Virus record (IMG/VR): IMGVR_UViG_3300031963_011159
Span: 1 to 31,795 of that record
DNA from: a virus
DNA length: 31,795 bases
Reading direction: 5' to 3' (one strand)
Positions 6,993-15,000 of the stretch are shown here, piece by piece. Position 1 is the stretch's first letter. Each line of letters begins with the position of its first letter. The notes beneath the pieces were generated by a model. That model saw nothing but the letters and a program-made list of their open reading frames with translations, was not told the DNA's origin and ran no database searches. The translations under genes were made by a program, and so were the position numbers.

Positions 6993-7989
6993 CTATCAAT
7001 TCTTTCATAACAGTATTTTTAAAATTTTCATTATTTCTTAATTGTTTTGTCATATCACCAACATTTTTGTACATAAATTTATATACATCACACAATTCTT
7101 TTATTGGTCCTTTATTTTTTATCTGTTCAAATAAACAACCTTTTTCACAATAATTTTTTACCTCACATGTTTGACATTCAGACATGCGCTGATATTCCGG
7201 AATCAATTCTACCATCTCTGGATTATCCTTGAATCGATTGCAAGGTACAGGTTTGTTTTCACTAAACATAAAAATATCTGTTCCTGCACCACAAAAATCT
7301 TTAACAAATCCGTTAGATTCATAATTAATAAAATGTCGTAAATAAAACAATATGAAGTACGGCATTTCTTCTTCAGGATTATCAATATACCAATTGAACA
7401 ATTCTGTTATACCAACTTTTAATCTCTCCACACTCTTTGAATCCCAAACATGCATGTCACGAACCAAAGTAAGTTCAGGATTAACACCAAAGTGTTTCCT
7501 AATATATAGGTGGTTTTCCAAAAGGTTATAGCACCCTTTGTAGATCATAGTGTGTATCTTAAAATTTGGTATTCTTTGAAACAATTCTCGTTTCTCAAAA
7601 AATCTAGGTACAGTACCTTTACCATTTAATTGAAGTCTGTTTTTATCATGCCACAGTCCATCAAAACTCAATGATACATTTACTTTCTTCTCAATCAAGT
7701 ATTCCAATATTTCTTCAGTAAGTAGTAAACCATTTGTTGGCATTCCATATTGAATATTGCCATCATTCTCAGTTTCACTAATAATGGTTTTTATTAAATC
7801 CATAAAAAGTAGTGGCTCACCACCAAAGAAATCAATTTGTATCAACTCATCAGGAAAAGACTTTCTAACCCTACGATACTCATTTAAAAATAGTTGTGGA
7901 TCTATAACATCTTTAGACAACTTGTCTTGATTGCAATATGAACAATTGAGATTACACTTTTCAGATAAAAATACGGTAACTAATTTCAT
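6985..7989 (-). CDS. Radical SAM/SPASM protein F, anaerobic-maturase-like
   Basis: The protein has 334 residues. Cys12, Cys16 and Cys19 form CX3CX2C, followed by F-F-G-G-E-P at 54-59, P-T-N-G near 83 and S-L-S-F-D-G near 106, the strand order of anSME/sactisynthase-type enzymes. The SPASM domain is complete and canonical: Cys233 and Cys250 (C-G-A-G-T-D and P-C-N-R-F), then Cys272, Cys275, Cys281 and Cys285 in exact CX2CX5CX3C, then Cys300. All ligands for two auxiliary clusters are present, so the enzyme should be active if reduced. Known relatives convert Cys/Ser to formylglycine or build thioether or C-C bonds in peptides. The start overlaps the dehydrogenase stop (ATGA). Substrate not proven; the nearby cysteine-hexad protein is the best candidate. 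Confidence 0.93.
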   Translation of the reverse strand: MKLVTVFLSEKCNLNCSYCNQDKLSKDVIDPQLFLNEYRRVRKSFPDELIQIDFFGGEPLLFMDLIKTIISETENDGNIQYGMPTNGLLLTEEILEYLIEKKVNVSLSFDGLWHDKNRLQLNGKGTVPRFFEKRELFQRIPNFKIHTMIYKGCYNLLENHLYIRKHFGVNPELTLVRDMHVWDSKSVERLKVGITELFNWYIDNPEEEMPYFILFYLRHFINYESNGFVKDFCGAGTDIFMFSENKPVPCNRFKDNPEMVELIPEYQRMSECQTCEVKNYCEKGCLFEQIKNKGPIKELCDVYKFMYKNVGDMTKQLRNNENFKNTVMKELIDG

Positions 7990-8717
7990 TGTCTATATTG
8001 TTCATTAAGTTCTAATACAGTATTTAAAAGTTTCATGTCAAATTTTTTACTTAAAGCTTGTGTGTCTTTTGGTAAACATGGTCCGCCAAATCCTCGTTGG
8101 CCATCAGGACCAGGTACTTCAAAGTGATGTGATCCCATCCATCGATGTTTTGAAAGCATTGCAGTCAACTCATTATAATCAACATTCATCTCTTTTGATA
8201 TGTCATATATTGAATTCATAAAGGTAACTTTTAAAGCATAAAACGAATTCATTGTATATTTTGCAAGACTAGCCGTTTGCACATTAGTTAAAAAGACATT
8301 ATCAGTTTTAACAATAGAATATTTTTGGTAAATATCTAAAACTTCTTTTGCTTTATCACCACCAATAATCAACATTGGAGGATTAACAAAATCTTCATTT
8401 GAAGTTTTTCTTGATAGAAATTCAGGATTATAAATTATATCATAACCTTCTAATTCATGCGGCAATATTGTCGATTTTACTATTGTCAATCCTTTGTAAT
8501 TGAATTTGACAATCTGATTCAATACATCTTTTAAAATTTTGTAATTTGTATTATCTGTCGGAGTTGGAACGCAAATGAATATTGCCTCCGGGTTTGAAGA
8601 ACAAACTTCTTCTAATGATATATCATTATATTCGGGATCACAAATAATTTTAGATACATTGGGAAAGCCATAATCAACGGCTTTTCCCACCATACCATAA
8701 CCAACAATACCAATCAT
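7986..8717 (-). CDS. UDP-glucose/GDP-mannose-type nucleotide-sugar dehydrogenase, C-terminally truncated
   Basis: The protein has 243 residues against roughly 390-450 for the family. The N-terminal NAD-binding Rossmann domain shows G-x-G-x-x-G at Gly6-Gly11 and I-F-I-C-V-P-T-P-T near 47-55, a family signature. The central domain has S-L-A-K-Y-T-M-N-S-F-Y-A (catalytic Lys and Asn region) and G-F-G-G-P-C-L-P-K-D with the nucleophilic Cys at 214. The protein stops within the long helix that normally connects to the C-terminal UDP-binding domain, which is absent. All residues for NAD binding and thiohemiacetal chemistry are kept, so it may act on an unusual or carrier-bound sugar, or need a partner supplying the missing domain. 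It lies 6 bases after the tail fibre gene and is coupled to radical SAM F. Likely role: making a uronic-type sugar nucleotide for the glycosyltransferase-like pair. Confidence 0.88.
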   Translation of the reverse strand: MIGIVGYGMVGKAVDYGFPNVSKIICDPEYNDISLEEVCSSNPEAIFICVPTPTDNTNYKILKDVLNQIVKFNYKGLTIVKSTILPHELEGYDIIYNPEFLSRKTSNEDFVNPPMLIIGGDKAKEVLDIYQKYSIVKTDNVFLTNVQTASLAKYTMNSFYALKVTFMNSIYDISKEMNVDYNELTAMLSKHRWMGSHHFEVPGPDGQRGFGGPCLPKDTQALSKKFDMKLLNTVLELNEQYRQ

Positions 8718-8723
8718 ATTACA

Positions 8724-11700
8724 TTATAGGATAACCGCTTCGATTAATCCTTCTTCCTCAGTAGTTTTAGATTTGAGTGCAATTGCAAAATACTTATCCT
8801 CAGTATATTTAGCTACTCCAGGAATATCACTTGGTCCTAATGGTTGGCCTTTTTTAACTTTACCAATTACACGAACTGGTACTCGTCCTTTCAAAGCAAC
8901 CACAGTACCATTCTTTAGATCACTATTCATCAAGTAAGCTGGATAGTTAGAAACAACACCCAAAGGTCTGAAATGTGAATCGGTAGCCGCAGTAACTTCC
9001 TTTTTACCACCTACGGCCAATACAGTACCTTCTGAATATTCATCATCAGCAATATATTTTTCGGCCAAGTCAGCGTATCGAGCAGAACTTGCGGTACCAG
9101 ATAAATTACCAATAAAGGTAGTTGCGTACATATTACCTTGTGCAAAGGCGTCACCTACAACTCTAAGTGCTGGTGTTGATGTTCCTGTACCACCAGATAG
9201 GAACTGACCCATTACATAGGTTTGAAATGCTCCACTCAATTGTTGATAACCTGTTGCGGCCGCAATACTACCACCATTAAGGTTTGTTGCAGTACCAGCA
9301 GTTGTTGCAGATGAAGCCGTTGTTGCACTACCGGCAGTTGTTGCTGAAGCAGCGGTACCTGAAATATTGATTCCATATGTACCACTTAAACGAGCTGATG
9401 GTACTGTACCTGATGTTAAATTAGAAGCATTAAGGTTTGAAAGATCCACACCAGACAATGATTGATCAACATAGGCCTTCGTAGCAGCATGTAAAGGTGA
9501 TGATGGAGCACCAGCAAGCACTAAAGTACCGGTCATTGTGCCACCAGCAAGTGGTAAATAACTTGCTACTTGAGTTGAAAGATCGGTAGCACCAATAATA
9601 TTTTGATAAGTTGATCCATCGTTGGTAAATTGCCACTTGTCAGTCGTTTCATTCCAGAGAACATAGACATTTGAGGAAGTGCCTCGATCAACTTCAAGAC
9701 CAGCATCTTCGATTGGTGATGCACTTTGACTAATATCAGCATTTAATGTGATAATAGAATCTGCAACTTTTAAATCGTTTGCGTAGATACTTGCGCCAGC
9801 AGCATTTAATGTTCCAGTAATTGTTAAATCACCAGAAATTGTACCACCTGAAGTACTTAATTTTGAATTAGCTGCACCAAAGGCTGCATTAGCATATACA
9901 CCAGCACTAATAGCATTTGTGTTGGCAGTATTGGCTCTTGCAAAAGCTCCGTTAGCGTATGTTGAAGCAGAGGTTGCGTTAGTATTTGCAGTTACAGCTT
10001 TTTGATCTGCCAAAGCAGCATCAACAAGTGCGGTGTTTGCAGTTGAGTAAGCTGCGTTAGCATGAGTACCAGTAGTACCAGCAAACGCAGCATTAGCGGT
10101 AACGAAAGCCGCATTAGCATAAGCACCAGCAATTTGGCCACCAGCGACAAATGCGGTGTTGGCAGCATCATAAGCAAGTTGTGCTAAATTGTTTGCAGTA
10201 TTGGCTCTTGCAAAAGCTCCGTTAGCATATGATGATCCAGAATTGGCAACATGACTTGGAGTGTTTGCGGTAATAAAAGCACCGTTGGCATGATTGTATG
10301 CCGAATTAGCATAAATGCCTGTTGTATTTTGACTTACAAATGCCGAGTTAGCATGCCGATAAGCGGCATTTGCATATCCACCAGCAATCACACCTCCAGC
10401 TTCGTATGCAAACTTAACAGCACTTGCGGATGCAACCAAAGTGTCACTGGTTGAATCAATTCCTGTGTATATGTCTGCACCATCTAAAATCTTATAAGTG
10501 GTCGTCCAAGTGTTTCCTGTTGAAATTTCCCAACGATCATTGGTTTCATTCCATTTAATGATGGCATCATTGCCCGTTACTCGATCATTAACAATTAATC
10601 CGTCTTTATTTGTACCCGTATTTGCATTTAAAACAAATCGATCAACCTCAAAGTTTAAATTGCCTGTTTGTGTAAATGATCCGGAAACTGTTAAGTTGCC
10701 TTCAATTACTACGGCTTGCAAAGTTGTGATACCACTTTCAACAATAATAGCATCTTGACTTGTACCCGTATTAACTTTGAGTGTAGCATTTTGAAGATTC
10801 AAATTACTAGTTACATTCGCAGTAGCAATTAATGCGGATACAATATTGGTAGAAAGTAATGTGGAATTATTTAATGTTGCGGAATTTGAAGTCAAGGTTA
10901 CAACATTACCAGTAATAATTGTACCATTAGTAATTCTACTTGTGGTTATATTACCTGTTGTTATTGTAGCTGTTGCTATAACAGCATTAGCAATTGCAGT
11001 ATTGGTTAAAGTACTGTTAATTAATGTTGAGGTGTTTAGTGTTGCAACATTAGAAGTTAAGGTTACAACATTACCACTAATAATTGTACCATTAGTTGCA
11101 GTAAGGTTACCAATGGTTGCAGTATTGATTGTAGATACATTGGAAATAAGATTTACAAGATTTGCAGAATTATTAGCAACAAAATCTTTTATTGTACCAG
11201 TATTTGCATACAAGGTATTTGATGATAGATAAAATACATTACCAGTTGTGGCTCTTAAAATATTTACACCAATAGAACCAATATCCGATAAATTATCAAT
11301 AAAGGCTTCTAAAGCATAAATTGTTGTTACATTGGCTTTTGTTAAAAATGCGTTTGCTAGATATGCATCTTTTACATATACTGTACCATTGTTAGCCGAT
11401 AAAACTTTTCCTGAACCACTTAAATCTACAGCACCAGCAACGGATACGTTATTACTAATTGTTGCATTGGTATTAACTGTTGCATAATTTACAAAAACAT
11501 TTCCTACAATATTTAAATCTTTATTGATAATTGCACTATTTGAAACACTTAGACCTGTACCACGACCAGAAACAGTCAATGTGTTACCAATCGAAACATT
11601 ACCTACATTTGAACCTACGGTACCGACTGTAAGGTTATTTGCAACTGAAAGGTCGTTACCAATAAGAGCATTATTAGAAGTTTGCAATACTGTACCAGGA

Positions 11701-11858
11701 CCAGTAAGCAATAATGAACTATTACCAGAAAGAGTTAAAGTTCCGTTTGACTTGGTAAAATTGTTAGATGATAAATTGTTTAAATCAATAGCCGATAAAT
11801 TGGTTTGAATTCGCCATTCATCAATCGTATTTGTTCTCGTTATAATAGGAATAGGCAT
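8724..11858 (-). CDS. Large tail fibre protein with AN-rich repeats
   Basis: The protein has 1044 residues. Residues 1-400 are Asn/Thr/Ser/Val-rich with beta-solenoid-like repeats (G-N-V-x-T-L-T-S-N-x-A-T-L-N occurs twice). Two copies of a knob-like segment containing W-N-E-T-x-D-x-W lie near 450 and 740. Between them, about residues 495-665, is a run of Y-A-N-A-A-F / A-N-T-A repeats, probably a trimeric helical or fibrous stalk. P-L-A-G-G-T-M-T-G-T-L followed by A-T-K-A-Y-V-D near 790 is a common tail-fibre element. The last 120 residues (Y-A-D-L-A-E-K-Y onward) form a compact C-terminal domain I associate with marine T4-like fibres; there is no S74 chaperone. This is probably a host-recognition or long accessory fibre, transcribed with the baseplate genes. 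Confidence 0.85.
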   Translation of the reverse strand: MPIPIITRTNTIDEWRIQTNLSAIDLNNLSSNNFTKSNGTLTLSGNSSLLLTGPGTVLQTSNNALIGNDLSVANNLTVGTVGSNVGNVSIGNTLTVSGRGTGLSVSNSAIINKDLNIVGNVFVNYATVNTNATISNNVSVAGAVDLSGSGKVLSANNGTVYVKDAYLANAFLTKANVTTIYALEAFIDNLSDIGSIGVNILRATTGNVFYLSSNTLYANTGTIKDFVANNSANLVNLISNVSTINTATIGNLTATNGTIISGNVVTLTSNVATLNTSTLINSTLTNTAIANAVIATATITTGNITTSRITNGTIITGNVVTLTSNSATLNNSTLLSTNIVSALIATANVTSNLNLQNATLKVNTGTSQDAIIVESGITTLQAVVIEGNLTVSGSFTQTGNLNFEVDRFVLNANTGTNKDGLIVNDRVTGNDAIIKWNETNDRWEISTGNTWTTTYKILDGADIYTGIDSTSDTLVASASAVKFAYEAGGVIAGGYANAAYRHANSAFVSQNTTGIYANSAYNHANGAFITANTPSHVANSGSSYANGAFARANTANNLAQLAYDAANTAFVAGGQIAGAYANAAFVTANAAFAGTTGTHANAAYSTANTALVDAALADQKAVTANTNATSASTYANGAFARANTANTNAISAGVYANAAFGAANSKLSTSGGTISGDLTITGTLNAAGASIYANDLKVADSIITLNADISQSASPIEDAGLEVDRGTSSNVYVLWNETTDKWQFTNDGSTYQNIIGATDLSTQVASYLPLAGGTMTGTLVLAGAPSSPLHAATKAYVDQSLSGVDLSNLNASNLTSGTVPSARLSGTYGINISGTAASATTAGSATTASSATTAGTATNLNGGSIAAATGYQQLSGAFQTYVMGQFLSGGTGTSTPALRVVGDAFAQGNMYATTFIGNLSGTASSARYADLAEKYIADDEYSEGTVLAVGGKKEVTAATDSHFRPLGVVSNYPAYLMNSDLKNGTVVALKGRVPVRVIGKVKKGQPLGPSDIPGVAKYTEDKYFAIALKSKTTEEEGLIEAVIL
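9860..10385 (-). repeat. Protein-level AN-rich repeats with a 32-base exact direct repeat
   Basis: This region encodes at least ten variants of Y-A-N-x-A-F or A-N-x-A. Bases 9925-9956 and 10195-10226 are identical over 32 bases and are offset by 270 bases (90 codons, in frame), both encoding A-N-G-A-F-A-R-A-N-T-A. That suggests recent in-frame duplication or recombination within the stalk, a known way for fibres to change length. Confidence 0.85.
10894..11096 (-). repeat. Imperfect 38-base direct repeat in the fibre N-terminal half
   Basis: Bases 10894-10931 and 11059-11096 match at 37 of 38 positions by direct reading and lie 165 bases (55 codons) apart in the same frame. Both encode T-I-I-(S/T)-G-N-V-V-T-L. 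The repeat belongs to the beta-solenoid-like section of the tail fibre. Confidence 0.85.
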
Positions 11859-11867
11859 TTTAGAACT

Positions 11868-12095
11868 TTAATCTCTCTTAATTAATTGTTTTAACATATT
11901 TTTTATATCACCAATATCTTGGCCAAGTAAATCTACTTGTTCTTTTAGTTTATTTATTTCATTATCTTTAGAGTTTAATTTTGCTTTTAATCTTTTTCTG
12001 GCTTCATTTTCAGCCAAAACGCTGGGGTTTACAGTAAGTAAAGCCCCAGTTTTGGTGTCTTTTACAAAATTAGTTCCTCTAACCGGCAATTTCAT
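11868..12095 (-). CDS. Small coiled-coil virion-module protein
   Basis: The protein has 75 residues from ATG 12095, which lies one base after the stop of the DUF4815 gene. An in-frame TTG at 12116 would extend it by seven residues into that gene but is a weaker start. The N-terminus reads M-K-L-P-V-R-G-T-N-F-V-K-D and is followed by a long charged helix (about residues 28-72) with heptad hydrophobics and Lys/Glu/Asp, a probable coiled coil. No cysteines are present. It sits between the largest tail protein and the fibre, so it may be a connector or assembly factor. I do not know a function. Confidence 0.8.
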   Translation of the reverse strand: MKLPVRGTNFVKDTKTGALLTVNPSVLAENEARKRLKAKLNSKDNEINKLKEQVDLLGQDIGDIKNMLKQLIKRD

Positions 12096-12096
12096 A

Positions 12097-15000
12097 TTAT
12101 GCACTTGGTAAAGCAATCACACGAAGGTCTTTTACTTTTGGTACAATAGACGGATCGGTAGAAGTCATTACGATCTTAATTGCAAAAGTCTTAAACGAAT
12201 CATAAGTTACACCAGTGTCGGTAGAGTATGTTATAACATCACTTGTTAAAGATGGACGATATTCATATTCCCTAAAATCTTCTGTTGTCAAAGAAGCCGC
12301 TGTTGTTGGATTGTAACATTCCATTTTTAAATATGGACGATCTTTAAATGGCGTTGCATCTGAACCAGAAAGTACTTTATAATATACATGCACTTCTGTT
12401 GTTCCAGGTTTATTTGCGGATAAGAATACTCGCAAATCACCAGCATCAAATCCGTCAGCAAGTGTAATTGGCTTAGTAATATATCTTGCTAATGAGGGAC
12501 CGCCAGCACTATCAAACTCTGAATTGAGTACAATAGAAGCATTGGATGTGATTGCACCAGAACCTATTCCAGGTATTGAGATTGTGAAATCGTCATAGTA
12601 ACCAGAACCTGTTGCAGCCACATTTACTCCAACAACATTACCAGCAGCACCATTAGTCACAAGATAAACAAGAGCTCCTGTACCTGTATTGGATGTTATT
12701 GTTACAGTATTACTATTTGAGTAACCACCGCCTGGTGCAATAATATTAAAATCATCAGAATTGATTTCTGAATTGTCTAAGAAATTTTCCCATGCATTTA
12801 AGTAAACACTTTCTAACGAAATTAATGGTGACACAGCATCATCAGTTGAAGCGATAGTCAAAGCAATTTTAAAGTCGCCTTGATTTTGCAATTCTTTTCT
12901 ACGGCTTCCAGCAACGTATAGGTCATCATCACCCATTGAATAAGTTACAAAGGGCAATAAATCACGGTAATTGGTTTCTTTTGCACCATCAATCACTTTA
13001 GAAATAAATTTGTAATCCATCGTAAATGGATTGTCAGATTCGGTTTCTAAATGTTTTTGAATCAATCTGAATTTATCAATGTAATATTTACTAGATTGTT
13101 TTTCATTTTCTAAAACAAATGTTGCTGGAGAACTGGTAAATAAACAACGATCTAATGAAAACATTAAATCTTCATTTAAATATGGAACATATTCCATTGC
13201 ATTTTGAGATTTATATAGAGTGCCAACATAAGGGTTTACAGAAACATATTGATTGTTTACTGTTGTACCACCTTTTTCAGCAACCCATAATGAGTATTGT
13301 GGACTATCTGTGAGTACCACTAAAGCATATAAACCAGGTTTTAAGAATACTGGTGAACCAAAAGTAAACTTGGTATAACTTGTATCAGAAGCAAAATCTG
13401 GTGTTGCAGTTGTATTAATTTCAAATGGATACTTTGTTACTACTGATTCTGGATATGAAAAATCTGAAGATGGTAGTGCATTGACTGTAGGTCTAATTTG
13501 TATATTAACAGGAATATTACTGTCGTCTTTTGCGGAGAAGAATAATTTAACATTCTCAACAAAAAGGCCATTTGGATAAACCTCTGGATCTACAAAGAAG
13601 GTTTGTGCCAATGGGTCAACACGCCAAGTACTTGTAACAACCTCTCTAGAAGTTGTAGACTGTAACAATGGTGAAGTAGCATTACCAACAAATTTAACTC
13701 CAACATCCACATTGTAAACAGTATTTAATAGATTTGTTTTGTTTACTTTAATACCCGATGACACAAAAGTTTTCTCAGCAAAAGAAATTGCATCTGCATC
13801 GTAAGTATTACTAAATGATTCAGTTAAACGGAAATTTCTTTCACCGTTTCTAAATGTTGCAACTGGAGGATAAAATACACCAGAAATATCACCTAATTTA
13901 TTTGCGGAATTATAACCAATACTATATGTCCAACTTGTTGCAGCTTGTTCAGCGGTGGTTGTTGTTTCGGTTACGGTTGCAACTTTTGTAGAAGTATTGT
14001 AAGCCACAACAGTAAACTCTCTGCCATGACCTTCATAACTACCAGTTTCATGAACTAGAGTCAATGTGTTACCTGCAATGTTTACGGAAGGAGCATCAGA
14101 AGCTAATGTAATCGTATTTGGACCAACACCTCTTGTTAAACCTGAACGATGATCTAATACGGATGCAATTGCATATGTGCTCTTAGATTCTAATCCATAA
14201 ATTACTTTACTTGAAAGTGGTTTACCAGTTTCATTAATAACGCTTACATTTGAAGATCCTCTTTCGCTATTTGAAACAATTACCATATCGTAATTTGTTC
14301 CACCAGCAAGGTAACTAGCAATATTGAATGCTAAGTCAGAACCATTATTTGCAATCAGAGCAATTTCGCCAGATACAAAAATAGTATTCGAATGTACACC
14401 TGAAGTTACTTGTAATTTATTTGGTATTACAATATATTCGTCAACCGAAACATCATCAAAAAATGCATAGAATCTCGCATTTGGTTTTAATGATGTGCCA
14501 ACAAAAGTAATATCTCTTGGTTTGATGTATGGTTGAATTGCAAGATCAGTTACATATGTTCCAAGATCGACTTCAGTTGTCGAACTACTAATTTGTTTCA
14601 TGTTGAGTTCTGCACCTTTTTGTACATAAACTCGGTCTGTTGTTGTTTGTAAATTACCAAACGAATTGCCACCAAGGCCAATTGTTCGGTTGTCTACTGT
14701 AGTTACAGTTTCAAACCATTTACTATCAACAACTTTAGCAAAAGGATTATCTTTATCATTTACCCATGTTGGATTTTGATCAGAGATATATTTGAAAGCA
14801 TCGTTTACAAAATTAAATGCATTTTCTAAACCTTGTGCAGAATTGATTGTAACTTTTGCAGTATGATTGGTATCAACATCACCGGTATACTCAGGCAACA
14901 ATTTGATGTTACCTTTAAAGTTAGCAAATAAAGCACTTGCAACTGGTATAGATTTTGTTGCATAAGGCTGTGATGCAAAAGCAGTATTTGCATAACTTAA

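Noticed and set aside
10846-11232. Plus-strand open frame of 128 codons opposite the tail fibre gene
   Set aside because: Val/Leu/Ile-rich mirror of the Asn/Thr-rich fibre repeats; no ribosome site, and it lies wholly within a well-supported gene on the other strand.
11945-11955. AATAAATA-like sequence on the minus strand inside the small coiled-coil gene
   Set aside because: It is internal to a gene and not near any downstream start; most likely an AT-rich chance match.
12096-12116. TTG-initiated extension of the small coiled-coil gene
   Set aside because: ATG at 12095 lies one base after the previous stop and gives a natural N-terminus; the extension would overlap the upstream gene without a better ribosome site.
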